From assembly GCA_014874385.1 (NCBI GenBank), contig JACWAE010000039.1, positions 1 through 64,000 on the forward strand: 64,000 nt of DNA, given 5' to 3'. Both the position numbers and the translations under genes were made by a program. The stretch is from Dehalococcoidia bacterium. GTDB taxonomy: Bacteria; Chloroflexota; Dehalococcoidia; SZUA-161. Below the pieces are notes generated by a model that was given only the letters and a program-made list of their open reading frames with translations, was not told the DNA's origin and ran no database searches. This document shows positions 1 through 10,003 of the stretch, one piece after another (positions within the stretch are counted from its first letter, which is position 1; each line of letters opens with the position of its first letter).

Positions 1-2
1 AA

Positions 3-101
3 GAGAAAAAGGTGGCTCTTACTGCCTGTATGCGTAAGCTGCTCACCATCTTGAATGCCATGCTTAAACACCGCGCTCCGTGGAATTATGCAGTCGCCTA
101 G
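3..101 (+). pseudogene. C-terminal end of an IS110-family transposase (runs off window start)
   Basis: Frame 3 reads EKKVALTACMRKLLTILNAMLKHRAPWNYAVA*, typical of IS110/IS1111 transposase C-termini. Confidence 0.65.
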
Positions 102-336
102 ATCATTGTATTATGTCTTGACAAGCAAGACAGTTGCTACATTTTGGGTATAAAGTTTTGTGCCCCTACATACGGCTTTGAACAGGTGCTCCAAGCTACC
201 TATCGGGTGTTCAGTTGAACGCCTCTACGACGCTGGGGACTAAATCCCCCTTACCCCCTTTACGAAAGGGAGGATTCGGGCGCAATTCCCCCTCTCTCTA
301 ACTCTCTCCCTCCAGGGGCGAGATGATTTGGACGGG

Positions 337-398
337 GCACCTGGATTCCTGCTCAAGGCAGGAATGACACGAAGGGCGACCAGCCGTGCGCCCCTACA
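337..398. repeat. Dispersed repeat copy 1 (62 bp)
   Basis: gcacctggattcctgctcaaggcaggaatgacacgaagggcg...agccgtgcgcccctaca; about 60/62 identical to 1259..1320. Confidence 0.9.
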
Positions 399-527
399 AG
401 CTTGATATCACCAACTCTTTTCACTTTAATGGGCTGCGACACTACCCAACTCCTGAAGCCACGCAGAACCGAGGGATTTGTGGGATTCAAATGTTTTTCA
501 TCTTTCAACAGGACTCTAATCTTCTGC

Positions 528-974
528 TCAGAGATACATAATAGTGCCCCGTCTGAGTGCCGTCAGGACCAATCCGGCCAGAGCAAGAACTGGCAGGGCA
601 AGCAAAAGGACAACGATTCTGTACCAATCCAGCGGTGGTACGAGCATCTCGATAAAGAAAAATAAGAAAAGCAGGAGCGTGTAAACTGCAAGAACGTATA
701 ACACTTTTTTCGCAGTGCCACTTCTGGTTCTGAACAGTACCATGGTAGCAAATACGATAAGCGGTATGGAATACATAAGCAGCGGAACTGCGATCACCAC
801 CCAACTGGTGATTTGATTTCGCTGCGTCAATGTGCCCAGGGGCACCAAGTCGAAGATGCCAACAGCAAGCGTATATACAGCCAGAATTTTGAGTACTGTT
901 CTCATAGATGGCTTCGTCGACATCATGGAATACTCCCTCCGGCGAGGAATCAAAACGTAACGACTGGAAAACAA
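528..974 (-). CDS. Small multi-pass membrane protein, unknown function (start possibly 926)
   Basis: 148 aa ORF with about four hydrophobic segments. Confidence 0.55.
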   Translation of the reverse strand: MFSSRYVLIPRRREYSMMSTKPSMRTVLKILAVYTLAVGIFDLVPLGTLTQRNQITSWVVIAVPLLMYSIPLIVFATMVLFRTRSGTAKKVLYVLAVYTLLLFLFFFIEMLVPPLDWYRIVVLLLALPVLALAGLVLTALRRGTIMYL

Positions 975-1080
975 TCAATAGTATGATAATCCTGAAGGAC
1001 TATCCTGAAAATCTTATATCACTTTCGCGAATAGGTGTCAATATCTGAGGTTTATTCAAGAGATAACGAAAGATAATCCC

Positions 1081-1118
1081 GTTCGTGGTGAGCCCTTCGA
1101 CAGGCTCAGGGTGAACGG
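1081..1118. repeat. Intergenic repeat of the GTGAGCCCTTCGACAGGCTCAGGGTGAAC type
   Basis: Direct sequence match to a commonly seen intergenic repeat motif; imperfect palindrome CCTTCGACAGGCTCAGG. Confidence 0.5.
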
Positions 1119-1258
1119 ATTATCCCCCTCTCTCTTATCTCTCCCGCAAGGGGCGAGATGATTGGGCGCCTAATCCCCCTGTATCCCCCTTTAAAAAAGG
1201 GGGAGCGCGGCACGCATTCTCCTCATTCCTATCCCTCCAGGGGCGAGAGAATAAGGAG

Positions 1259-1320
1259 GCACCTGGATTCCTGCTCAAGGCAGGAATGACACGAAGGGCG
1301 CACAGCCGTGCGCCCCTACA
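1259..1320. repeat. Dispersed repeat copy 2 (62 bp)
   Basis: Near-identical to 337..398. Confidence 0.9.
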
Positions 1321-1456
1321 TCGCTTAATCTCACCCTTCGTTTTCATTCCACAATCCGCTTCTCCCTATCCTTTTCTCAGCGTTCTCCGCGACTTCTGCG
1401 GTTAATCTACTTCGTTGAGGCAAGACTCAAATGATGCTATAATTAGCCTGAGAGCG

Positions 1457-2842
1457 ATGGCAGCCGCTCTCTTTTCAAAGGAAGGCATCGAGATAGCTAA
1501 CATGGAAGACAGACCCCGAAAGCTGAATATCGAGGTCACCTCGAGATGCAACCTCAATTGCGATATGTGCATGAGGAAGGTCTTGATGGAGGAGTCAGGC
1601 GACATGAGCCTGGAGACCTATAAGGCTCTGCTGCCGGTCTTCCCCGAGCTCGAATCGGTCAACATCATCGGCATCGGCGAGCCTCTCCTGAACGAGAACA
1701 TCATCGAGATGATAAAGTTGGGCAAGAAACATCTTCCTCCCAATGGCACCTTCAGCCTCACTACCAATGCCACTCTCATCAATCAGAAAATGGCTAAGGA
1801 CCTGGTGGCCTCCGGCATCGATGACATCGTCATCTCCATGGACGGCGCTACCCCTGCCACCTTCAACGACATCAGGAAACAGGCCAGCTATGACGAGGTG
1901 CTGAAGAATATCGGGTTTCTCAATAAGGCTAAAAAAGCTCTGGGCAGCGTAACGCCCCGGCTGGGGTTCGAGTTCGTCGCTATGAAAAAGAATGTCGCCG
2001 AGCTGCCGCAGCTTGTCGACCTCGCCGCCAAACACGGCATAAGCTTCATCATCGTCACCAACCTGCTGCCCCACACCGAGGAGATGGCGCAGCAAGTCCT
2101 TTATGACTTCAACTCGGACAAGGCTATCGAGCTGTTCAACGAGGCTGTTGTTGAAGCCGGACGCCGCAATCTGGATATGGCATTCGAGAACATAGACGTG
2201 GAGAACTATGCCAGCGCCCTTTTCGGCGTGCCCCCTCTGAAAGACAAGCTCCGCAATCCTAAACCGATGCGGAAATGGGATAAGAGCCTGGAGAAGAAGT
2301 ACCAGTTGCTGGACGATATAGTCGCCAAGGCCCGCGAGGAGAACGTGGTGCTGAACTTGAAGAACCTGATGTCAAGAGACGGCACCAACCCCGAGCAGAC
2401 AGCCGCTATATTCGCCGAGACCAGCGCCAGGGCAAAGAAACACGGCATCAGTCTGGAGCTGCCGCCGCTGATACCCAGAAGCCAGAGGGAATGCGGCTTC
2501 ATGAAGGACAGAATCGCCTTCATAAGCTGGGACGGCTACGTCAGGCCCTGCAACAACCTCTATCATTCCTATATATGTTATGTCAACAACAGGAAGAAAA
2601 GCATAACCAGCGTAAGCTTCGGCAACGTAAACAAGCAGAGCTTCAATGAGATATGGAATTCGAGAGAGTACCGCAGCTTGCGCAGAAACGTGGATAAGTT
2701 CGACTTCGCTCCATGCGGGGACTGCCCTCACGCTGAGGCCTGTTTCGCGCTGCTTTCCCCGGTGTTCCGCAAAGACTGCTATGAATACACTCAGCCCTGC
2801 GGAGACTGCCCCTGGGCCCGGGGTATTCTGAAGTGCATGTAG
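1457..2842 (+). CDS. Radical SAM/SPASM domain protein (possible metalloenzyme maturase)
   Basis: CNLNCDMC radical SAM motif; C-terminal Cys-rich SPASM-like region (CNNLYHSYIC...CGDCPHAEAC...CGDCPWARGILKC). ORF track starts at a TTG (1415); ATG at 1457 or 1502 more likely. Confidence 0.8.
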   Translation: MAAALFSKEGIEIANMEDRPRKLNIEVTSRCNLNCDMCMRKVLMEESGDMSLETYKALLPVFPELESVNIIGIGEPLLNENIIEMIKLGKKHLPPNGTFSLTTNATLINQKMAKDLVASGIDDIVISMDGATPATFNDIRKQASYDEVLKNIGFLNKAKKALGSVTPRLGFEFVAMKKNVAELPQLVDLAAKHGISFIIVTNLLPHTEEMAQQVLYDFNSDKAIELFNEAVVEAGRRNLDMAFENIDVENYASALFGVPPLKDKLRNPKPMRKWDKSLEKKYQLLDDIVAKAREENVVLNLKNLMSRDGTNPEQTAAIFAETSARAKKHGISLELPPLIPRSQRECGFMKDRIAFISWDGYVRPCNNLYHSYICYVNNRKKSITSVSFGNVNKQSFNEIWNSREYRSLRRNVDKFDFAPCGDCPHAEACFALLSPVFRKDCYEYTQPCGDCPWARGILKCM

Positions 2843-2851
2843 TCCGAGAGG

Positions 2852-3172
2852 TTACTTCTTCTTCGTCCCTGAGGGGTAGGGAACGTTGGGGCGGTCCCCC
2901 CTCACCACCTTGAGAACATATTCAGTCTTGTTTCTCTCAGGGGGTATCTCAAACTTATATTCGACTAGCTTCCACACGGCCCGCTTGCCGCACTTAGGGC
3001 ACGGGGGCAGCAGCTCTCCCCGGAACTTGTAGACCTTGCTCTCCTTGGCCGAAGGCTTGCACTTTGAAGAAGCGATATGCTGTACGAATTCGTAATCGCC
3101 ATCGATAGGTGCCCTTACCGCAGTCCTGACCTCAGTGCCAAGCGGGATATCTATCATCTTGCGCTGCTGCAT
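2852..3172 (-). CDS. Small zinc-ribbon protein, unknown function
   Basis: 106 aa with CPKC motif. Confidence 0.6.
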   Translation of the reverse strand: MQQRKMIDIPLGTEVRTAVRAPIDGDYEFVQHIASSKCKPSAKESKVYKFRGELLPPCPKCGKRAVWKLVEYKFEIPPERNKTEYVLKVVRGDRPNVPYPSGTKKK

Positions 3173-3366
3173 CTTTTGCCCCCCTTTAAGGTTTGAGTAA
3201 TTACTAACGCAGTTCGTTCAAATAATAACATATCACGCTGCCATTGTCGAGTAGTTTTTGAATAACGCTCAATTGAACCGAGCGCAGCGATATGCTAGAA
3301 TATTCACGATTTTTAAGCACTCAAGCGCATTCTTAGACTCCCCTCTGGCGAAAGGAGCTTGATTAG

Positions 3367-4560
3367 ATGGAGTTCGGTTTCACCGAGAAAGAGAACACCC
3401 TGCGAAAAGAGCTCAGAGAGTTCATTGCCAAAGAGCTGCCGCCCGGATGGGTCGGAGAGGGTGGAGTTAATGAGGAATACGGCACCGACAAGGGCTGGGA
3501 GGCTGCCAAGATTATGGCCAAGAAGCTGGCAGCCAGGAAGTGGCTCACCATCGCCTGGCCCGAAGAATACGGGGGCCTCAGCGCCTCTCACATGGAGCAC
3601 GTCATCTACAGGGAAGAGGTGGCCTATCACTCGGTGCCCGGCACGGATATGGGTGTAGGCGGCGTCAACTGGATAGGGCCCACACTCATGATGTTCGGAA
3701 CCGAAGAGCAGAAGAACAGGCATCTACCTAAGATAGCTGCCGGGGAAACCTTCTGGTGTACTGCCTACAGCGAGCCCGAGGTCGGCTCCGACATGGCATC
3801 CATGAAGTGCCGCGCGGTGAGAAAAGATAATGAATACGTAATCAATGGCCAGAAGGTCTGGATCAGCGGGGGGCACCGCGCCGACTGGTGCTGGATAGGG
3901 GTTAGAACAGATCCCAATGTACCCAAACATAGAGGGATCACCTTGCTCCTGGTAAATATGAAAACCCCCGGGATAACTGTCAAACCTCTGCTCAACATGG
4001 CTAACTCATATGCCAACTCCGAGGTCTTCTTCGATGACGCTCATGTACCTGTAGAAAACCGCATCGGAGAGGAAAACCAGGGCTGGCGTTACATTATCAC
4101 AGCGCTGGATTTTGAGCGGACCGCCGGTATCGACCTCACTGCCAGGGCACATCGCATGGCAGACGAGCTCGTGAAATACTGCAAACAGGCAAAACGAAAT
4201 GGCAGGCCGTTGAGCGAAGACCCTGTGATACGCAACAGGCTGGCCGACCTCCTTGTCGAGTGCGAAGTGGGAAGGCTTATGTGCTACCGCATTGCCTGGA
4301 TGGAGGACAGAAGCCAGGTCCCGAACTATGAGTCATCCACAGCCAAGACACTGGGCGCAGAGCTGGGGCAGAAAATAAGCAACTTTGGACTGAATATCAT
4401 GGGACTCTATGGCCAGTTAGAACACAGCCACAGCGCACCGATAAAGGGAATGCTGCACGAAGCTTACCTCTACACGCGCGGCGATACCATTGCCGGCGGC
4501 ACTTCGGAGATAAATCGAAACGTCATCGCTATGAGAGGATTGGGTTTGCCCAGAGGCTAA
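3367..4560 (+). CDS. Acyl-CoA dehydrogenase family protein
   Basis: Motifs WCTAYSEPEVGSDMAS, GQKVWISGGHRADW, C-terminal GGTSEINRNVIA. Confidence 0.93.
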   Translation: MEFGFTEKENTLRKELREFIAKELPPGWVGEGGVNEEYGTDKGWEAAKIMAKKLAARKWLTIAWPEEYGGLSASHMEHVIYREEVAYHSVPGTDMGVGGVNWIGPTLMMFGTEEQKNRHLPKIAAGETFWCTAYSEPEVGSDMASMKCRAVRKDNEYVINGQKVWISGGHRADWCWIGVRTDPNVPKHRGITLLLVNMKTPGITVKPLLNMANSYANSEVFFDDAHVPVENRIGEENQGWRYIITALDFERTAGIDLTARAHRMADELVKYCKQAKRNGRPLSEDPVIRNRLADLLVECEVGRLMCYRIAWMEDRSQVPNYESSTAKTLGAELGQKISNFGLNIMGLYGQLEHSHSAPIKGMLHEAYLYTRGDTIAGGTSEINRNVIAMRGLGLPRG

Positions 4561-4583
4561 TAACAAAGGCGTCATGAACCCGT

Positions 4584-4612
4584 GTAGGGGCAGGTTTGAA
4601 ACCTGCCCCTAC
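4584..4612. repeat. Perfect palindrome GTAGGGGCAGGTTT-G-AAACCTGCCCCTAC between convergent genes
   Basis: 14+1+14 nt exact inverted repeat; may act as bidirectional terminator. Confidence 0.85.
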
Positions 4613-4622
4613 AGATTTTTTC

Positions 4623-5831
4623 CTAGAAAATCACTTTCTCCGCGGCAAGCTGAGCTATCTCCGACTCAGGCCTGCCCAGAAGCTCCCGGAACACATAGTC
4701 GTTGTGCTCACCGAGAAGCGGGGCATGCCGCCGAACTTCGGAAGGCATCCCGCTGAGCTTAAAAGGTATGCCTGCGATAATGCCAGTTCCGGTGGCAGGA
4801 TGCTCGACCTGCAAGTGGGTTCCTCGCTCCGAGTAGTGCGGGTCTGAGAATCGTTCCATCAAGTCCAGGCACGGGGCTGCCGCCACACCTGCCTTCTGCA
4901 AGATATGCATCACCTCATAATAGCTGTGCCCGATAGTCCAAGTTGAAATGAGCCTGTCCAATTCCTCCAGGTTTTTCTGCCGATTGAACTTATCGCTGAA
5001 CCTTTTCTCCTTAGCCCAGGGCGGGTTGCCCATGACAGCGCAGAGGCTGCGCCACTCCTCCTCAGTATCCACCGCTATGGAGACCCACCTGCCCTCCCCC
5101 TGACAGGGATAATTGTTATGCGGGGCCATGGTAGGGCTGCGGTTCCCCGTAGTGCCCAGGACTCTGCCGGTCATGAAGTATTCCATAAATGCCTCGCCAA
5201 TGACAGAGGCCCCCACCTCTATCTGGGCCATATCTATATACTGCCCCTTGCCCGTCCTTTCCCGATAGTAGAGGGCAGACAGCACTGCAAATGCCCCGTG
5301 AATGGCCGAGGTCACATCGAGATAGGGCGTCTGCTCTCCAAGCACCCGCTCGCCGGGATAGCCGATCAGACTGGAGTAGCCGCAGAGAGCGCCCAGAGAC
5401 GGGGCATAGGTGACTATATTCGATAAAGGCCCGTATTGCCCGGCAGCCGGGAGAGATATCATGACAAGCTGGGGATTGATTTTGCTCAGCTTTTCATATT
5501 CCAGGCCGAGCTTCCTCAATCCCTGCGGCGAGAAATTATCGAGCGCTACATCGCTGATACTGATGAGCTCTCTTATCAACTCAGCCCCCCTGGGCTCAGA
5601 CATATCCACGGTGACGCCCAGCTTGTTGCGGTTCATGCTATGAAACACGAAGTCTGTCTCAGGGCCCACGGTAGAACGCCCCGGGGTCAGCCGGGCGCTG
5701 TCCAGCCGCTTGTTCGTCTCCACCTTAATAACCTCGGCGCCCATATCAGCCAAAATCATGCCCAGCAGAGGGCCAGCCCACACCCACGAGAAATCAACCA
5801 CTCGATAACCTGTCAGTGGATAATTCGCCAT
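4623..5831 (-). CDS. CaiB/BaiF family (class III) CoA-transferase
   Basis: N-terminal VVDFSWVWAGPLLGMILADMGAEVIKVE, GKGQYIDMAQIE, C-terminal PLLGEHNDYV. Confidence 0.93.
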   Translation of the reverse strand: MANYPLTGYRVVDFSWVWAGPLLGMILADMGAEVIKVETNKRLDSARLTPGRSTVGPETDFVFHSMNRNKLGVTVDMSEPRGAELIRELISISDVALDNFSPQGLRKLGLEYEKLSKINPQLVMISLPAAGQYGPLSNIVTYAPSLGALCGYSSLIGYPGERVLGEQTPYLDVTSAIHGAFAVLSALYYRERTGKGQYIDMAQIEVGASVIGEAFMEYFMTGRVLGTTGNRSPTMAPHNNYPCQGEGRWVSIAVDTEEEWRSLCAVMGNPPWAKEKRFSDKFNRQKNLEELDRLISTWTIGHSYYEVMHILQKAGVAAAPCLDLMERFSDPHYSERGTHLQVEHPATGTGIIAGIPFKLSGMPSEVRRHAPLLGEHNDYVFRELLGRPESEIAQLAAEKVIF

Positions 5832-5856
5832 TTTCGGTAATTCTCCCTTACTTACG

Positions 5857-7068
5857 TTAGATAATCCCGCCTTTGCGCAGCCTCACCAAATCCTCTCTGG
5901 AGTAACCGAGGCGGCCACAGTATATCTCTTCGTTGTGCTCGCCCAAAAGCGGCGCCGGACGGCTGAGCTGCCACGGGCTCTGAGAAAGCTTATACGGCGC
6001 ACCGGGGTATTTCAGTACGCCTGTCTTGGCACGATCCTTCTCTACAAAATAGCCTCGCTCCCGGAAATGAGTGTCGTTAGCAACCTCGTCTATGCTCCGC
6101 ACGGGAGCGAAGGTAATCTGGTCGCGGCGGCATATTTCGAAAAGCTCGTCCTTGGTCTTTCCTATGATTAAAGCCTCGACCATTGCATCCATCTCGTCGG
6201 CGTATTCCAGCGCCACCACGATGCGGTCCCTGAATCTGGGATCGGCCATCCATTCCGGAGTGCCCATAGCTTCGAGAAACCTTTTCCACTGGAAGCCCTG
6301 AATAGCGATGAGGCACATGTAGCCGTCTTTGCAAGGGAGGATACACCAGGGATAGACGCTGATAGTGCGATGCCCCGACCTGATGCTCTTCCTCCCCTCG
6401 AAGACGCCCAGATGCACGCCGTGGCCCAGGTGAACGGTGGCCCATACCTCGGCCTCTGAAATGTCGACGTGCTGCCCCTCACCATTAGAGCGCCGGGCGA
6501 AAATGGCACCCATAGTCGCCGTGGCCGCCATAGCGCCGCTCTGATAGTTACTCTGCGAAAGCGGCGGAGCTAATGGCTCCCGCTGAGGCTCCCCGGTACG
6601 CATGGTCTGGCCTCCGAGGCCAGCAGTGTTGAGCGAGTAGCCTTTGTAATCTTTGTAGGGCCCCGTCTGGCCATAAGGGGTAATAGACGTTACGATAAGG
6701 CGCTGGCTTATCTTCTTCAGACTGGAGTAATCAAGACAGAGGTCAGCCATTTGCCTGGGCGGGTTATTCTCCACCAGGACATCGGCGTCTTTGAGCAACT
6801 GTTTCAGTATTTTTTGTCCTGTCTTCGTTTTGACATCAAGAGTGATACCCAGCTTATTGGTGTTCAGATACAAAAAAAGCCCGCTTTTCTCAGGGTGAGG
6901 CTCATCGTTGAGGAAAGGGCCATGCCACCTTGACTGGTCTCCCGAACCGGGCTCCTCTATCTTTACCACCTCAGCCCCGAGGTCAGCCATAAGCTTGGTA
7001 CAATAGGGAGCAGAAACAAAGTTGCCGTACTCCACTATTTTTAGTCCGGAAAGCGCCTGTTCAGCCAC
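5857..7068 (-). CDS. CaiB/BaiF family CoA-transferase
   Basis: VSAPYCTKLMADLGAEVVKIEEP, GEGQHVDISEAE, PLLGEHNEEI. Confidence 0.93.
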   Translation of the reverse strand: MAEQALSGLKIVEYGNFVSAPYCTKLMADLGAEVVKIEEPGSGDQSRWHGPFLNDEPHPEKSGLFLYLNTNKLGITLDVKTKTGQKILKQLLKDADVLVENNPPRQMADLCLDYSSLKKISQRLIVTSITPYGQTGPYKDYKGYSLNTAGLGGQTMRTGEPQREPLAPPLSQSNYQSGAMAATATMGAIFARRSNGEGQHVDISEAEVWATVHLGHGVHLGVFEGRKSIRSGHRTISVYPWCILPCKDGYMCLIAIQGFQWKRFLEAMGTPEWMADPRFRDRIVVALEYADEMDAMVEALIIGKTKDELFEICRRDQITFAPVRSIDEVANDTHFRERGYFVEKDRAKTGVLKYPGAPYKLSQSPWQLSRPAPLLGEHNEEIYCGRLGYSREDLVRLRKGGII

Positions 7069-7297
7069 TTATTAGACCTCCAATCTTTACCCGAGCATCA
7101 ACGTACAACATCACACAACACAAAGGGGGATTCATATCAGGATTTGACACCACACCAGCTAGATATTATGACTTAGTTGCCTCGTCTGAGCAAGGGGCGA
7201 AGGACTGGCGCGCCATGCCTTCACATCTAGATTAGCGAGGAGCTTGATAGTATAAAGTATCATGCTATCGGCTTCTCGTGTTATCATATTAACTAAG

Positions 7298-7699
7298 ATG
7301 AGAAACTTAATCTTATTAGCGATTGTATTTTTCGGACTGGTATTGGCCGGATTATCGGTCGGATGTTCTGGCGGCACCGCCGGGAGCGGAATACTTGAAG
7401 GCAACGTTACGATTGGGCCTATATGCCCGGTGGAGCAGCCAGGGAACCCTTGCCCTGTTCCATGTGAGATGTATCAGGCTAGAAAGGTGCTGATTTACGA
7501 CAGCAATGGGACTAAACTGATTGCGGAAGTGGACATAAATTGTAACGGGCACTACTCGATTGAATTAAAGCCTAGCATTTACACGGTCGATATCAACCGT
7601 GACGTCTTTGGACACGTTTCCGGCGTCCCGCAAAAGATAGAGATAAGTGCGGGGCAAACTGTTGAATTGAATATAGATATTGATACAGGCATTCGTTAA
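7298..7699 (+). CDS. Putative lipoprotein, carboxypeptidase-regulatory-like
   Basis: N-terminal signal with lipobox LSVGC; beta-rich remainder. ORF track start 7262; ATG 7298 fits the signal peptide. Confidence 0.6.
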   Translation: MRNLILLAIVFFGLVLAGLSVGCSGGTAGSGILEGNVTIGPICPVEQPGNPCPVPCEMYQARKVLIYDSNGTKLIAEVDINCNGHYSIELKPSIYTVDINRDVFGHVSGVPQKIEISAGQTVELNIDIDTGIR

Positions 7700-7722
7700 A
7701 TACGGCGGACAATTCTAAAATG

Positions 7723-7759
7723 TAGACAGAGCCCTTCAACAATTGAAGGGCTCTGTCTA
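7723..7759. terminator. Bidirectional hairpin TAGACAGAGCCCTTCAA-CAA-TTGAAGGGCTCTGTCTA
   Basis: 17-nt perfect stem with 3-nt loop between convergent CDSs. Confidence 0.8.
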
Positions 7760-7782
7760 ATTCATCAACATCGAGCCTGAAG

Positions 7783-7953
7783 TTACTTTTTGATTGCTTT
7801 CTTGATCGTATCCATCATCTCCGGCGTAATGTTTTTCATATTGTGCGCTTTGCCGGCATGTTCCTTTATCTTCTTCAAGAGTTCATCTTCGGTGTTCGCT
7901 GTTGCCTTCCAGTCATCTGTCATACCTACGTCTTTGCACGCAAAAGATGGCAT
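7783..7953 (-). CDS. DUF1059-family small protein (56 aa; below the ORF-track cut-off)
   Basis: Hand translation: MPSFACKDVGMTDDWKATANTEDELLKKIKEHAGKAHNMKNITPEMMDTIKKAIKK*; GGAGGTGAGC upstream of ATG. Confidence 0.85.
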   Translation of the reverse strand: MPSFACKDVGMTDDWKATANTEDELLKKIKEHAGKAHNMKNITPEMMDTIKKAIKK

Positions 7954-8138
7954 TGTTTGCTCACCTCCCCTCCTCCAAATTTTTTAAGCGGGTCCATTGG
8001 TCCAAGCCTTGCCCACTACATAGACATGCTAACTCACTTCTGATGAAGAAGTCATAAAATAGCTGCAAAAATTGTTGAAAATCTATGACATTTTCGAAGA
8101 ATCTGAGATAGAGTTAAGCAGATGACATGCCAAGCTGT

Positions 8139-8813
8139 TTACGAGGCTACAAAAAGACCAACGCATCCTATTACTTGAACAGAGCTATGTGCAAAATGCT
8201 GGGCTAGAGTTGCTTTCAAGCCTTCCAGGTCATCTTCCATATTAGTCATGAATCCCAGACGATTAGTTAGATACAGGGTAAAAGTTGCCAGGGGGCTTCT
8301 CTGAACTCCACCGTACAAGAAAGTCGAACCGAAAACAACGCCGTTGGGGTTCAGTAAAACCTTAAGATTACTGAATACAGCTCCTTTGCTCTTCATATTG
8401 CCGGGCAGGCAGTGCAGCAGGTTCATCATTCCTATCGAGTCAAAACCCGGGGTGTCAATATCAATGGGGGCTAAAACGTTCTTCTGGTATATCGAAGGTT
8501 TGTACCGTGCCAGGCGCTTGCCGCATACTTCGAGGCAATTGCGATTGAGATCCATCAACGCGAGCCGAGGGTTGGCGATGGGAAACTTGCAGTGATCCAA
8601 AAAATAACCCGTTCCCACACCGACATCCAGATGGTTTACAGAAACATGCCGGTTGTACAGCTCAAGCATATGATGTGAAGGACATCTCCATATAAAGCGG
8701 CAGTGCAGCCCGAGCAAGAGCCAATCGTATACCGCAAGCAGGGGCCTGGTATAGAGGGATTGTGCGGCTTTTATGCGTTCAACGTCACTATCTGGCATGA
8801 CTATACCCGGCAC
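8139..8813 (-). CDS. Class I SAM-dependent methyltransferase
   Basis: HLDVGVGTGYFLDHC motif I; MNLLHCLPG motif. Confidence 0.75.
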   Translation of the reverse strand: MPGIVMPDSDVERIKAAQSLYTRPLLAVYDWLLLGLHCRFIWRCPSHHMLELYNRHVSVNHLDVGVGTGYFLDHCKFPIANPRLALMDLNRNCLEVCGKRLARYKPSIYQKNVLAPIDIDTPGFDSIGMMNLLHCLPGNMKSKGAVFSNLKVLLNPNGVVFGSTFLYGGVQRSPLATFTLYLTNRLGFMTNMEDDLEGLKATLAQHFAHSSVQVIGCVGLFVAS

Positions 8814-9006
8814 AGCTGGATCATTTATTCTTTATACTATACTACCATACTACAATGATTCTGTTGGCTATCGCAAGCGGCTAAGTAGGTACTGCAAACT
8901 TTCTCTATAGCTTTTCATGTGGCCCGAGAAGATGAGCGGGCAATGATAGACCTTGATTTAAATCGTTCAGCAAGGTAGAATCCCTCTACCGGCAAAGGAG
9001 GATATC

Positions 9007-9435
9007 ATGAGTCGACGAGATCTGCACAGCCAGTTGCGAATACCAGAAGCAAGGTTCCAGGAACTGCAGAATGGAGTGCGAAATATAAGCACCTCCGATG
9101 CTGTAACTACGGCGGTTACCAGGATTTTAATTAAAGCACCCGAACTGCAGGAGTTTGTGCTAGGGTCTTGCCGATTCACTACCTATTCTCTCAAGGGCAG
9201 TATGATGAGAGAAGTGATACTGCGCCGGGGCCGCGAGACACCCGATATTAAGCTGTATCTCATCGTGGTTTCTGACCAGTTGCCGACAAAGCGAGAGAGA
9301 GTGCTTGAGTGGCATTTAGCCAGGCAGATTGCTTCCGCATGTCTACGTGTTTTCAACGTTGGGAAATCCCGGAGGAAGTTGAGGAGCGAAGCAGATGAGC
9401 TTGCCACGAGTTGGGGATTTTCTCCGGTAGAGTAA
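9007..9435 (+). CDS. Hypothetical protein
   Basis: 142 aa ORF with GGAGG-like RBS (aaaggaggatatc). Confidence 0.5.
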   Translation: MSRRDLHSQLRIPEARFQELQNGVRNISTSDAVTTAVTRILIKAPELQEFVLGSCRFTTYSLKGSMMREVILRRGRETPDIKLYLIVVSDQLPTKRERVLEWHLARQIASACLRVFNVGKSRRKLRSEADELATSWGFSPVE

Positions 9436-9490
9436 TCTAATGTCGATGACACGACGTAAGAGAAGAGTCAATAGACAATCGCCATAAGTC

Positions 9491-9895
9491 TCAGCGACTA
9501 TCCGGCAGAATTTTAACCAGCACACTGCGGCTTCTAGGACCATCGAATTCACAGAAGAAAATACCCTGCCATGTTCCCAGCACTAATCTACCACCATCCA
9601 CCGGAACCATAACAGAACTGCCAAATAAGCTGGCCTTGATATGGGCCGGAGAGTTGCCTTCCGAGTGATGATAGCCACCATGTTGAGGCACTAAAGCGTC
9701 GAGCTTTTCGGCAATGTCCTCGACAACGCTGGGATCGGCCTGCTCGTTCAATGTGACTGCGGCTGTGGTATGCGGAACGAATACGTAGCATACACCATTT
9801 TCAACGCGGCTGGAGTCCACAACCTCTTGCACGGCTCTGGTAATGTTCTGAAACTCCACTCTTGACCTTGTCTTTATGCTCACCCTGTGTAACAT
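9491..9895 (-). CDS. YjbQ family (UPF0047) protein
   Basis: FVPHTTAAVTLNEQADPSVVEDI...GTWQGIFFCEFDGPRSRSV. Confidence 0.9.
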   Translation of the reverse strand: MLHRVSIKTRSRVEFQNITRAVQEVVDSSRVENGVCYVFVPHTTAAVTLNEQADPSVVEDIAEKLDALVPQHGGYHHSEGNSPAHIKASLFGSSVMVPVDGGRLVLGTWQGIFFCEFDGPRSRSVLVKILPDSR

Positions 9896-10003
9896 TAAGA
9901 CAACCTCCCCAGCGACCAACTCAAACTTCTCACATACTATCTGATTCACCGCACATTCGCAATATCCCGCTCGATGAGGCTACCTTCTGACTTAACTGGT
10001 CTG

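Noticed and set aside
505-978. 157-aa minus ORF overlapping 528..974
   Set aside because: The alternative frame encodes a coherent hydrophobic protein; this frame does not.
1595-2095. 166-aa antisense ORF within the radical SAM gene
   Set aside because: Mirror ORF of a strongly supported CDS in high-GC third-position sequence.
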